Origin: Leucobacter chironomi DSM 19883
GTDB taxonomy: Bacteria > Actinomycetota > Actinomycetes > Actinomycetales > Microbacteriaceae
Length of the DNA stretch: 38,531 bases
Reading direction: 5' to 3'
NCBI RefSeq assembly: GCF_000421845.1
Contig: NZ_ATXU01000014.1
Coordinates: 1-38,531, forward strand
Shown here: piece after piece, positions 23,444-32,117 of the stretch
Position numbering within the stretch: position 1 is the stretch's first letter
Layout: each line of letters starts with the position of its first letter
Made by a program: the position numbers and the translations under genes
The notes under the pieces: generated by a model
Seen by the model: only the letters and a program-made list of their open reading frames with translations
Databases searched by the model: none
What the model was told of the DNA's origin: nothing

Positions 23444-26032
23444 GTGGCCGCCGATGAGGTCCCGGTCAACTTGGGGGATGCGACGCCCCGACACCTGCTG
23501 GTGGATTGGGCGAACGGGCAGGACGCGTGGGTGCGTCAGCTCACCGCTGAAACGATCCTCTCCCGGCAGACCCCGAGTGACGCCCTGCTGGACGCCGCCT
23601 ACGCCACCTTCCTCGCCGAGAAGGGTCTCGGTGACGGCGACGCGCCCGAAATCCCGAAACTCGAGCTGGCAGCGGCAGATGCAGCAGAGGAGGACACGCT
23701 CGAACTGGTCAGTCTGGCGAGCATCGAAGGTGTCAACGCACTCGCCGCGGACCAGGAACTCGGTTTCGATTCGGAACTGACGGTGCTGTTCGGACAGAAC
23801 GGATCAGGGAAGACCGGGTATGCGCGAATCCTGAAGCGGCTATCGGCAGTGCGAACGGCTGAGGACATCCTGCCGAACGCGCACGCCGTGCATCTCGACA
23901 GCCCGCCATCTCCCAGCGCAGACATCACCTATCGCCTGTCCGGCACCGAGTCGTCGGTGCGATGGCGCGACGAAGCCGGCCTGGCACCGTTCACTCGCAT
24001 CAGTGTCTTCGACGCCAGTGCGGTGTCCCTGCACGTCGACAGCGACCTGGGCTATGTCTACACGCCCGCCGAGCTCGCACTGTTTGCCCACGTCGCCACA
24101 GGCATACAAGGAGTGCAGCAGCGGATCGCAGCAGAGGTGAGCACGTTGGCGCCAGGGAGCAACCCGTTGCTCTCACGGTTCACACGCGGCACGAAGGTGT
24201 ACCCCGTGATCGAGACGCTCGGCGCCACCACCGACCTCGCGGACCTCGACGCTCTCGCAACATTGCCCGAAGGCGCAGAGGCCGATCGCGAACGACTGGA
24301 AGGCGAAGTCGCCGCGCTGCGTTCGAACTCTCTCGACGCGATCCTCTCTAGTTCGCAGGAGGCAGAGCGGCAACTCACACGCTTGCGCGGCATCCTCAAC
24401 GCCGCGCAGAACTTCGACGCGGCCGCCTACGAGACGGCACGATCCAAGCTCGAACAGGCCGAGCAGCGGAGAGCAGAGGCACGGGAACAGCTCTTCAGCC
24501 AGGACGAACTGCCAGGACCGGCAGATGAAGAGTGGCAAGAGTTCATCGTTGCCGGCGACTCGTATCGACAGCACCTCGGCCGTGAGCACTACCCGACCAC
24601 CGGCGACTCCTGCTTGTACTGCATGCAGGAACTCAGCCCGACGGCTCTGAACCTGCTCACTCGCTACCGCACGTTCCTGGACGAGACGCTCATCCGTCAG
24701 GTGCAGGATGCGAACGCCACCCTTGCGGCTTCAAAGTTCACCGTCAACGAAGCAGAACTGGCTCGCGCGATCGAGTTCGCCTCGGAGCAGCAGGACCGCG
24801 AGAAACCTCCTGCATGGGCAAGCCAAGCGGGTGAGGTGCTCGGGGCGATACGGGTCATCGCGCAGGAGACTGCGGACGGACAGCCCGTCGCTCAGAGCAC
24901 CCTCCGCGAGGACGCACGAGCCGTTGGTACTGCCGTGTCAACAGAACTGGAAAGCACCAGTGCTGCCGTGCGGCAGATGGCAGATGACAAGGCCAACGCT
25001 GCTACCGCGCTCGCTGAGAAGCAGAGGGCCGTCTCGGAGCTGGTCGCGCGCATCGAGCTGAACCGAAACCTCGCCGCGGCCCGTGAGTATGTGCGACGTG
25101 CACGACGAGCTCAGCAACTCGAGAAGCTCTCGCGTGTCATATCGAACGGCGCATCGAAGCAGCTCACGGTGCAATCGAAACTCGCGAGCGAGGACCTTGT
25201 GAACAAGAACTTCGAGACTCTCTTCGCCGAAGAGTGCGCCCGCTTGCGCGCACCACAGGTCGCGCTCCGATTCCAAGGCAGGAGCGGGCAGGCTCAACGC
25301 AAGAAAGCAGTCGCGTCCTACAAACCGTCCGCTGTGCTCTCAGAAGGCGAGCAGAAGGTCTTGGCTCTGGCGGACTTCCTCGCCGAAAGCCGGATGCGTG
25401 GAACGAAAGCGCCGCTGATTTTCGACGACCCGGTGACGAGCCTTGACTACAGACGGCTCGACGAGGTCGCGGCCCGTATCCAGAACCTCGCCGAGACGCA
25501 TCAGGTTGTTGTCTTGACCCACAACATCATGTTCGCGTCAGCGCTCATCGCGGCCCGACAGAACAAGAAGCTAAGAACACGGATCTATGAGGTCCGCGAT
25601 GGTGGAGAGACCAAGGGGATCTTGGCACCGGACGTCGAGCCGAGGCTGGATACGCCCGCTGACCTCGCGAAACGGATCAATGCCAAACTGCAGGAGATAC
25701 CCAGTGCCGAACCAGTGGTGCAAGATGCGCTCATCAAGGAGACGTACGACCTGATCCGAGCCTGGTGTGAGGCGTTCGTAGAGCAGGAGCTGCTGCAAAA
25801 CGTCACGCAACGCTATCGCAAGAACATCATGATGACGCGCCTGTCCAAGATCGACAGTTCCCGACTCGACGACGCGATCGCGGTCATCGAACCTCTCTTT
25901 GACCGCGCCTGCGAGCGGATGACCGGGCATTCCCACGCAGCCGAGTACATGAGCACTAAACCGACCGTCGGAGATGTCCAGGAGGACTGGGAGAAGGCCA
26001 AAGCAGCGCGAGCTGCCTATATTGCAGCTTGA
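23444..26032 (+). CDS. AAA_13-type ATPase with zinc-hook-like motif
   Basis: 862 residues from GTG 23444 after AGGAGGGA. Walker A GQNGSGKT lies at 117 to 124, then a long helical region (about 280 to 620) interrupted by CLYC at 390 to 393, then the ABC signature LSEGEQ (632 to 637) and Walker B LIFDDP with Asp661-Asp662, and LTHN. This is the SMC/Rad50-like layout of the AAA_13 (PrrC/RloC-related) group; RloC proteins have a similar CxxC hook and a C-terminal tRNA nuclease. The C-terminus RACERMTGHSHAAEYMS has His and Glu residues that might form such an active site, but I cannot confirm it. Probably a defence gene carried by the element. Confidence 0.75.
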   Translation: MAADEVPVNLGDATPRHLLVDWANGQDAWVRQLTAETILSRQTPSDALLDAAYATFLAEKGLGDGDAPEIPKLELAAADAAEEDTLELVSLASIEGVNALAADQELGFDSELTVLFGQNGSGKTGYARILKRLSAVRTAEDILPNAHAVHLDSPPSPSADITYRLSGTESSVRWRDEAGLAPFTRISVFDASAVSLHVDSDLGYVYTPAELALFAHVATGIQGVQQRIAAEVSTLAPGSNPLLSRFTRGTKVYPVIETLGATTDLADLDALATLPEGAEADRERLEGEVAALRSNSLDAILSSSQEAERQLTRLRGILNAAQNFDAAAYETARSKLEQAEQRRAEAREQLFSQDELPGPADEEWQEFIVAGDSYRQHLGREHYPTTGDSCLYCMQELSPTALNLLTRYRTFLDETLIRQVQDANATLAASKFTVNEAELARAIEFASEQQDREKPPAWASQAGEVLGAIRVIAQETADGQPVAQSTLREDARAVGTAVSTELESTSAAVRQMADDKANAATALAEKQRAVSELVARIELNRNLAAAREYVRRARRAQQLEKLSRVISNGASKQLTVQSKLASEDLVNKNFETLFAEECARLRAPQVALRFQGRSGQAQRKKAVASYKPSAVLSEGEQKVLALADFLAESRMRGTKAPLIFDDPVTSLDYRRLDEVAARIQNLAETHQVVVLTHNIMFASALIAARQNKKLRTRIYEVRDGGETKGILAPDVEPRLDTPADLAKRINAKLQEIPSAEPVVQDALIKETYDLIRAWCEAFVEQELLQNVTQRYRKNIMMTRLSKIDSSRLDDAIAVIEPLFDRACERMTGHSHAAEYMSTKPTVGDVQEDWEKAKAARAAYIAA

Positions 26033-26085
26033 ACGGTGAGGGCATCACCAAGGATGCACCATCGGCCAAGCCCGGAACGGCGAGG

Positions 26086-27078
26086 CTAGAGCCTGCGGGG
26101 TGGTCTCCGCATCGGATGGCTGACGCTAGGTTCGCGTGAGAACGCCTGCGAGCCTTCATCCGCAGAACCGAAGAGTGCGGTGATGTCTGCAGCGTCGGTG
26201 ACAAGGGCGGCGATGCCCTCGTGCAGGAGCCGGTGGGTGCCCGCGCTGGCCGCGCTGGTCACGGGGCCGGGCACAGCCCCGACTGGCCGACCGAGTTCAG
26301 CGGCGCGCGCAGCGACGTTGAGGGAACCGGAGCGGTAGCCGGCCTCCACGACGACGGTCGCGCCGGACAGAGCGCCAAGGATTCGGTTGCGGGCGAGGAA
26401 CCGCCATTTGGTCGGCGTCGCGCCGGGCGGCATCTCGCTGGCGAGAAGCCCGAGATCTCCGAGTCGTTCCAGCAGCTCACGGTTACCGGACGGGTAGAGC
26501 CGATCCAAGCCGCCGACCACCACCGCGAGGGTGTGCCCGCCTGTGGCGAGCGCGGCTCGGTGGGCGGCGGCGTCGATGCCGTAGGCGCCGCCGGCCACGA
26601 TGATCCGTTCGGCATGCGTCAGATCGGAGGCGAGCTCGCCCGTGACGTGCTCGCCGTAGCTTGTGGCGGCGCGGGCTCCGGTGATCGTCACGCGATCTCT
26701 CAGCGGAGCGGTGAGAAACGACGTCACGCCACGAACCCACAGGGCAGTCGGGGCACGCTCGCCCAAGTCGTTGAGCGCGGTCGGCCAATCGTCGTCGCCC
26801 GGGATGAGGATGCGCAGCCCGAGGCGGTCGGTCTCTGCCAGTGCCTGCGTGACCGCGTGGACATCCAAGCGTGAGGTGACCTTGTTGCGCCACAGCCCGG
26901 CCTCGATCGCATCGACGTGCTTCGGGAACGCGCCGGTGCCAGCTGCCAGGCGGACAGTCTCGACGGCGCCGACCGCGGCGATGAGTCGGCCGGTCACCGC
27001 GTCGTCGGGCTCCAAGGTTGCAGCCAGAGCGACCCGTGCGGCGCGCTCGTCCTTCGTGAGAAAAGTGATCGTGACCAT
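26086..27078 (-). CDS. dprA: DprA-like DNA-processing protein
   Basis: 330 residues. An N-terminal helical domain is followed by the DprA Rossmann domain: TITGARAATSYGEHV, VAGGAYGIDAAAH, GGLDRLYPSGNRELL, EMPPGATPTKWRFLARNR and ATVVVEAGYRSGS. These bind single-stranded DNA and load RecA in natural transformation. ATG at 27078 follows GGGAG. It lies convergent to the ATPase gene and divergent from the small membrane protein. A second DprA on a mobile element probably protects or processes incoming single strands, or has a defence role; this is inference. The C-terminal winged-helix of some DprA proteins is absent. Confidence 0.9.
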   Translation of the reverse strand: MVTITFLTKDERAARVALAATLEPDDAVTGRLIAAVGAVETVRLAAGTGAFPKHVDAIEAGLWRNKVTSRLDVHAVTQALAETDRLGLRILIPGDDDWPTALNDLGERAPTALWVRGVTSFLTAPLRDRVTITGARAATSYGEHVTGELASDLTHAERIIVAGGAYGIDAAAHRAALATGGHTLAVVVGGLDRLYPSGNRELLERLGDLGLLASEMPPGATPTKWRFLARNRILGALSGATVVVEAGYRSGSLNVAARAAELGRPVGAVPGPVTSAASAGTHRLLHEGIAALVTDAADITALFGSADEGSQAFSREPSVSHPMRRPPRRL

Positions 27079-27278
27079 GCCGGCTCCCGTTCGTGTGTGC
27101 CAGACAGGTGCGCGAGCGCCACCCGAACGAGCGGGCGCACCTCTTACGGATGTCGCCGGTGAGTCGTACGCTGGAAGGAGACAGATTCCTCCTTGATCTG
27201 GCGTCCTCGCGGACAGGCCCTCGGGCCACTCTCTACGCACTGTCTCGTCACCTGACCGTGCCACGAGAGGACAACGCC

Positions 27279-27653
27279 ATGATCCGACTGCTCTGGGCGC
27301 TCAGCGCCCACGCCCGCTACTACCTGCGGCGCTACACGCCCACCAACATCGCACTCGACGCGATCCGCACCCGCCGCGGCCTGAAATGGGGCATCCCCGC
27401 GATGCTCCTGGCCGTGCCGTACTTCCTCGCCGCGAACTACTGCCTAACCCTGATCGAGGATCGCGACCTCAGGTGGCTGAACCTCCTCGTGCTCGTGTTC
27501 TGCTGGAACGCGCTCAAGTTCCTCATCATGGGCCCGGTCAGCGTTGTGCTCCTCATCTGCGCTCGCATGGAGGAGTCGGCGACCCGGCGCCGCGACCGTC
27601 GTGCGCTTCGGCCGATCGAGCCTGCGGAGCCGACAACGGCGCACATGCCATAG
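27279..27653 (+). CDS. Small membrane protein of actinobacterial mobile elements
   Basis: 124 residues starting MIRLLWALSAHARYYLRRY. Two membrane segments (about residues 39 to 58 and 68 to 90) and a basic C-terminal tail. I know no enzymatic motif; similar proteins near integrases are sometimes loosely labelled permease without support. GAGAGG precedes the ATG. It lies between dprA and the excisionase. Confidence 0.65.
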   Translation: MIRLLWALSAHARYYLRRYTPTNIALDAIRTRRGLKWGIPAMLLAVPYFLAANYCLTLIEDRDLRWLNLLVLVFCWNALKFLIMGPVSVVLLICARMEESATRRRDRRALRPIEPAEPTTAHMP

Positions 27654-27762
27654 AAGCTGCATCGCGACCTCGCCCGCACCGTTCGAGCGGCGAAGCCGCA
27701 ACGGCACGCAGCGGTCTACATGCCCGGCGACGATCAACTCCGCCGAGGAGCAGGGCGGAAGA

Positions 27763-27780
27763 ACAAACCCGCTCGTTTGT
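27763..27780. promoter_or_regulatory. Inverted repeat upstream of the excisionase
   Basis: ACAAAC, six bases, GTTTGT: a perfect dyad 17 bases before the excisionase start. It could be a binding site for the excisionase itself or a repressor controlling xis-int. No experimental or family support is available from sequence alone. Confidence 0.4.
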
Positions 27781-27797
27781 CCTTCGAGACTGGAGGG

Positions 27798-28055
27798 ATG
27801 AATCAACACCAGTCCAGCCCGCACGGCCTGGAACCGCTCCTGAACATCGACGAACTCGCCGACTACCTCGGCGTCCCCGTCTCCACCATCTACGACTGGC
27901 GCACCAACGGCAAAGGCCCCCGCGCCTACCGCTTAGGCAAGCGCATCATGTTCGGCATCACCGACATCCGCGCCTGGATGGACACCATGCGCGAGCCCGC
28001 CGCCCCTACCGGCGCGGCCACCTTTCCCCGAGCAGGGGAGAGCGCACGTGGGTAG
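27798..28055 (+). CDS. xis: Excisionase / MerR-like helix-turn-helix protein
   Basis: 85 residues. LLNIDELADYLGVPVSTIYDWRTNGKGPRAYRLGKRIMF is the winged helix-turn-helix of the excisionase family (given by position: about residues 14 to 52). It bends DNA at the attachment site and directs the integrase to excision. ATG 27798 follows GGAGGG. Its end overlaps the integrase start by eight bases, the usual xis-int coupling. Confidence 0.88.
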   Translation: MNQHQSSPHGLEPLLNIDELADYLGVPVSTIYDWRTNGKGPRAYRLGKRIMFGITDIRAWMDTMREPAAPTGAATFPRAGESARG

Positions 28056-29229
28056 GCCCCGCACACCCATCGGCACCTTCGGAGTCATCGCCACCAGTAC
28101 CCAGACGAACGGCAACCATGTGGCCCGCGCCCGGTACCGGGACTGGGACGGCAGCAACCGACTCGTCCAAGCCACCGGCTCCTCACGGGCCGCCGCGGAG
28201 CGCAAGCTCAAGCAGAAGCTCGCAGAACGCTCCCTCTACCAGCCCGGCTTCAACGGCATGAGCGCCGACAGCTCGTTCCCGGAACTCGTCACGTACTGGC
28301 TGGAAGACATGGAGATCGAAGACCGCCTCTCACGAACCACGAGACACCTCTACGAGCGCGACATGCGCACCCTCGTCCTCCCCGCATTCAAAGACCTCAC
28401 CCTCCGGGAGATCGGAGTCGCCCGCTGCGACTACTTCCTCAAACAACTCGCCAAGCGCAGCTACAGCCGCGCCAAGCACGCCCGCGTCGTCCTCCGCCTC
28501 GCCCTCGCGCTCGCGGTCCGCCACGAGATCCTGCCCCGCAACCCGATGGACCACGTTTCCCGACTCCACCGGAAGAAGACCATCCCCGACGCCTTCACGA
28601 TCGGCGAGGTGCAGGACATCCGCGCCGCGATCAAGACCTGGGAATCCCGGCGGATACTGGCCGGACCGAGGCCGGATAGGCAACTCGGGCAGATCGTCGA
28701 GGTCATGCTCGGCACCTCCGCCCGCATCGGCGAAGTACTCGCCATCCGACTCCAAGATCTCGATCTGGACGGTCCGATCCCGACGGCACGGATTGCCGGG
28801 ACGATCATCAGCCGCAAGGGTGAGCCGACGCACCGGCAGGATCATCCGAAGACGGATCGCTCGGTTCGCCGCGTCGCACTGCCGTCGTTCGCGATGCAGG
28901 CAATCCGCTCGCGCCTGCTGCGTAGCGGCGAGACCGACCCAGGCGCGCTGTTGTTCAGCACGCGGGTCAGGACCCCGCACACGACGAACAACATCCGCCG
29001 GCTTCTGCGCGACGTGATGGACGCGGCCGGGATCGGGAACGTCACCCCGCACCGATTCCGCCGCACCGTCGCCACGGTTGTCAACGATGCGCAAGGCGTG
29101 CTCCTCGCCTCGGAGCTCCTCGGGCACACTGACCCGCGGATCACGATGCAGCACTACATCCAGCGAGACGAGACCGTGAACCCCATCACAGCCGGACTAC
29201 TCGACGAGGTGTTCGCCCAAGCCGTCTGA
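28048..29229 (+). CDS. int: Tyrosine site-specific integrase
   Basis: 393 residues from GTG 28048. Core-binding SAM-like domain about 75 to 175, catalytic domain after 195. All residues of the family are present: Arg226 (TSARIGEVL), His335 and Arg338 (HRFRR), His360 (LLGHTDPRI) and nucleophile Tyr370 (MQHYIQ). It should integrate and, with the excisionase, excise the element. No tRNA-like attachment site follows its 3' end, as would be usual; instead a long hairpin and the cargo operon follow, and the only tRNA-derived site is 8.4 kb further right. Confidence 0.94.
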   Translation: MGRPRTPIGTFGVIATSTQTNGNHVARARYRDWDGSNRLVQATGSSRAAAERKLKQKLAERSLYQPGFNGMSADSSFPELVTYWLEDMEIEDRLSRTTRHLYERDMRTLVLPAFKDLTLREIGVARCDYFLKQLAKRSYSRAKHARVVLRLALALAVRHEILPRNPMDHVSRLHRKKTIPDAFTIGEVQDIRAAIKTWESRRILAGPRPDRQLGQIVEVMLGTSARIGEVLAIRLQDLDLDGPIPTARIAGTIISRKGEPTHRQDHPKTDRSVRRVALPSFAMQAIRSRLLRSGETDPGALLFSTRVRTPHTTNNIRRLLRDVMDAAGIGNVTPHRFRRTVATVVNDAQGVLLASELLGHTDPRITMQHYIQRDETVNPITAGLLDEVFAQAV

Positions 29230-29237
29230 GCGACGGA

Positions 29238-29286
29238 TCGACAGAAGGCGCGCCTGGACCATGTGATCTGGCGTGCTTTCTGTCGA
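29238..29286. repeat. Long inverted repeat just after the integrase
   Basis: Arms TCGACAGAAGGCGCGCC (29238 to 29254) and its near complement (29270 to 29286) form a 17-pair stem with two G-T pairs around a 15-base loop. No T tract follows. It could be an rho-independent-like terminator for the integrase, or a recombination or transfer site. Confidence 0.6.
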
Positions 29287-29348
29287 CCTGGGCACAACGA
29301 CCGTGTGCCGGCAACTAACGCCCGGCTGGGGGCAGACGCGGCACTTGC

Positions 29349-29368
29349 GCCGCGCTGTTGAGCGCGGC
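29349..29368. terminator. GC-rich hairpin upstream of the methyltransferase
   Basis: GCCGCGCT-GTTG-AGCGCGGC, a perfect eight-pair stem with a four-base loop 39 bases before the methyltransferase start. It may terminate upstream transcription or fold in the leader; there is no T tract, so the role is uncertain. Confidence 0.4.
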
Positions 29369-29407
29369 CTCACGACCGTTGTCTGATGCGTGCGGCAGAA
29401 TGGAGAC

Positions 29408-31066
29408 ATGTTCGATTCTTCTGCACCCGCCGCTGTTGACACGGCTGAGCTGCGGAAGGCGCGCGGCGCGTTCTTCACTCCGGACTCGATCACTCGTTAC
29501 ATAACGAACTGGGCAATCCGCACATCAGAGGACTCCGTGCTGGAGCCGTCAGCCGGCGATGCCGCGTTCCTTGTGCAAGCCGTTCGGCGTCTCCAAGAGG
29601 TAGGTGCCTCGGTACCCCGTGTGGATGGGGTGGAGATCCACCCGCATAGCGCCCGCGTCGCCCACGCCCGTGTCAAGGAGGCCGGGGGCAACCCCAACCT
29701 GATCGTCAGTGACTTCTTCCTCGTCGAACCCGAGCCCCGCTACTCCGTGGTGATCGGAAACCCGCCGTATATCCGCTACCAGGACTTCACCGGCGAGTCC
29801 CGCACACGGTCCCGCGCTGCCGCGCTCAAAGCCGGCGTCGCATTGACGGCTCTCGCCTCCAGCTGGGCCGCCTTCACCATCCACTCCGCCCTATTCCTTA
29901 AACCTGGCGGCCGGATGGGTCTCGTGCTGCCCGCCGAACTACTCAGCGTTAACTACGCCGCCGCTGTGAGACAGTTCCTCTTCGATCGCTTTCGCAGTGT
30001 CGAGCTGGTGCTGTTCACCGAGCAGGTGTTCCCCGAGGCCGAGGCGGACGTTGTCCTGCTGCTGGCCGAAGGGTTTGACGAAGGACCGACCGACCACGCC
30101 ACCATTTATCAAGCACAAGATGCCGAAGCCCTCTCCACGCTCAGTGGCCCGCTGACCTGGACACCGCTGGACCCCGCAGCCAAGTGGACCGGCGTACTCG
30201 TCGACCCGGACGCGATCGAGCCGCTCCGCTCCCTGAAAGCCAGCGGACACTTCACCAACCTCGAAGCCTGGGGCGACACCACCCTCGGAATGGTGACTGG
30301 CAACAACCGGTACTTCGCCCTCTCGCCCGCACGGGTGAAAGAGCTTGGTCTCACTCGCAGAGACCTGGTCAGGCTTTCCCCGCCAGGGAGTTCCCATCTC
30401 CGCGGACTGGAGCTTTCCAGCGATGCCATGACCCGACTGGGGCAGAAGGGCAAGGCTACTTGGCTGTTCCGCCCGTCCGATACCCCCTCTCCCGCGGCTC
30501 AGGCATACATTGAGACCGGACATCTCGCCGGCGTCGATGAGGCATACAAGTGCCGGGTCCGTAAGCCCTGGTATCGAGTCCCGCTTCTGCCGCCTGCGGA
30601 CCTGCTACTGACCTGCATGAACGCCGATACCCCACGCCTGACCACCAACAGCGCACAGGCTGGGCACCTGAATTCCGTCCACGGCGTTTACCTCAAGGAC
30701 GATGCTCGGGAGCTGGGGCGAGAGCTGCTGCCTCTCGCCAGTCTGAACTCCGTCACTCTTCTGAATGCTGAAATGGTTGGCCGTTCGTACGGGGGCGGGA
30801 TTCTCAAGCTCGAACCTCGCGAAGCCGATGTCTGGGCCATGCCTTCACTCGGACACGTGCAGGCGCACGCCGACGCACTCCGCGCTATCAAACCGAGGGT
30901 CGCGACACTGCTGCAGCATGGGAAGCTCGCTCAGGCTGTGGATCTCGTGGACCGCGTCATACTTACAGAGGCGGGCATTGTCTCGGAAGTTGACCTGGCT
31001 CGAGTCCGGGAAGCCCATGCGGCCATGACTGACCGACGCACAGCGAGGGGGCGAAGTGGCCGCTGA
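29408..31066 (+). CDS. N6-adenine DNA methyltransferase (Eco57I/TaqI-like)
   Basis: 552 residues from ATG 29408 (GGAG upstream). Motif I SAM-binding VLEPSAGDAAFL is at about residues 40 to 51 and the catalytic NPPY at 118 to 121, followed by GLVLPAELLS; this order is that of gamma-type N6-adenine methyltransferases. The long C-terminal half would hold the target-recognition domain. The overlapping endonuclease candidate suggests a restriction-modification pair in which this enzyme protects host DNA. It is too short for a fused type IIG enzyme, and no nuclease motif is seen in it. Confidence 0.92.
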   Translation: MFDSSAPAAVDTAELRKARGAFFTPDSITRYITNWAIRTSEDSVLEPSAGDAAFLVQAVRRLQEVGASVPRVDGVEIHPHSARVAHARVKEAGGNPNLIVSDFFLVEPEPRYSVVIGNPPYIRYQDFTGESRTRSRAAALKAGVALTALASSWAAFTIHSALFLKPGGRMGLVLPAELLSVNYAAAVRQFLFDRFRSVELVLFTEQVFPEAEADVVLLLAEGFDEGPTDHATIYQAQDAEALSTLSGPLTWTPLDPAAKWTGVLVDPDAIEPLRSLKASGHFTNLEAWGDTTLGMVTGNNRYFALSPARVKELGLTRRDLVRLSPPGSSHLRGLELSSDAMTRLGQKGKATWLFRPSDTPSPAAQAYIETGHLAGVDEAYKCRVRKPWYRVPLLPPADLLLTCMNADTPRLTTNSAQAGHLNSVHGVYLKDDARELGRELLPLASLNSVTLLNAEMVGRSYGGGILKLEPREADVWAMPSLGHVQAHADALRAIKPRVATLLQHGKLAQAVDLVDRVILTEAGIVSEVDLARVREAHAAMTDRRTARGRSGR

Positions 31067-32117
31067 ACCAAGCGCGAAGGAAAGAGCATGGGTCATCTTC
31101 GACCGCATCGTCGCGGAAGCTGCTCCCGCCGGGGCCTACACGAACCCTTGGAGCAGGCACGCCGACGGGCGACTGGAGTACGCCCCTGATTACGAAACCT
31201 TGGTACGTCTCCTCGGCGTTCCGCTGTACCTCGGCGTTGACACCCGCACCGGTGTGCCAGCTCTATCCCTCGACGTGTGGCTGAGCTACGAACTCCGTCG
31301 CGCAGGCTTTGATGCTGACGCAACCTGGCCGCGCGGCACTCATCCCCGTATCCTGCCGATGCCCGTCGCCAACCTCCTCAAAGCCGTCCCCGCGAAGGAA
31401 CGCGCGCAACTCAACGCCCGACTGACGCGGAGCTCGGCCGTTGCCGGAGTCACCTCTGCCAGCGCCAACATCTTGGGCAAGAACTACCTCAAACAAGTCG
31501 ACGTCATCATGACTGACTGGGCAACCGGACCAGAGTTGCTGATCTCCACCAAACGAATGGACTCTTCGTACGGCAAGAACGCTGCCAACCGCGTCGAAGA
31601 ATCCTACGGCGACGCCAAGAACCTTCGCCTGCGACATCCCCTCGCTGCCCTGGGATTCGTCTTCGGACTGCGTTCCGACATCCTCCAGAAGGAGCCGGAT
31701 ACCGCCGAGTGGCTGATCGACCTGCTCGGTAAGCTCGGACGTGAAGACGACGCCTATCATGCGACCTGTCTAGTGATGATCGAGTACGCTGACACACTCG
31801 CTCCGCCTACGGAAAGTGGTGAAGAACTCGAAGATCCTCTTGCCGCGGCCGGTCTGACCGTTGACGAGGATGCTGGCACTGAGCTTTCGGATGTCCCACC
31901 GTCGGAAGTTGACCGCGCACTGGCGAACCTTCCAATCGTCACCATTCGGCACGACGCGGTTCCGGACCATCTCAGCCCATCGACGTTTCTCGCGAAGATG
32001 GTAGAACGTGTCCTTGACGCCACGCCAGTGAACTTGCATAAGGTCGCTCGCAGACGGCGGATGGACGCGGGAACGCGGGCCAACTCGCTGGTGGAGGAGC
32101 AGACCCATGAAGCTTGA
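31056..32117 (+). CDS. Probable restriction endonuclease, PD-(D/E)XK-like
   Basis: 353 residues from GTG 31056. KQVDVIMTDWATGPELLISTKRM has Asp149, then Glu160 and the S-T-K triplet ending Lys166, a spacing compatible with a PD-(D/E)XK nuclease site with Ser in place of the second acid. The protein is otherwise unrecognised. It overlaps the methyltransferase by 11 bases and is followed, again with an 11-base overlap, by the DUF262 gene. Context supports the cognate nuclease of the methyltransferase; the assignment is inference from motif and position. Confidence 0.65.
   Translation: MAAEPSAKERAWVIFDRIVAEAAPAGAYTNPWSRHADGRLEYAPDYETLVRLLGVPLYLGVDTRTGVPALSLDVWLSYELRRAGFDADATWPRGTHPRILPMPVANLLKAVPAKERAQLNARLTRSSAVAGVTSASANILGKNYLKQVDVIMTDWATGPELLISTKRMDSSYGKNAANRVEESYGDAKNLRLRHPLAALGFVFGLRSDILQKEPDTAEWLIDLLGKLGREDDAYHATCLVMIEYADTLAPPTESGEELEDPLAAAGLTVDEDAGTELSDVPPSEVDRALANLPIVTIRHDAVPDHLSPSTFLAKMVERVLDATPVNLHKVARRRRMDAGTRANSLVEEQTHEA

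Noticed and set aside
27175..27194. AAGGAG/CTCCTT short inverted repeat between dprA and the membrane protein gene
   Set aside because: Six-base arms with an eight-base spacer, 85 bases from any start; too weak to call regulatory.
29287..29407. Attachment site immediately after the integrase
   Set aside because: CGGCTGGGGG near 29330 resembles part of the tRNA-Pro anticodon region but lacks any T-arm or acceptor sequence, so it was not called.
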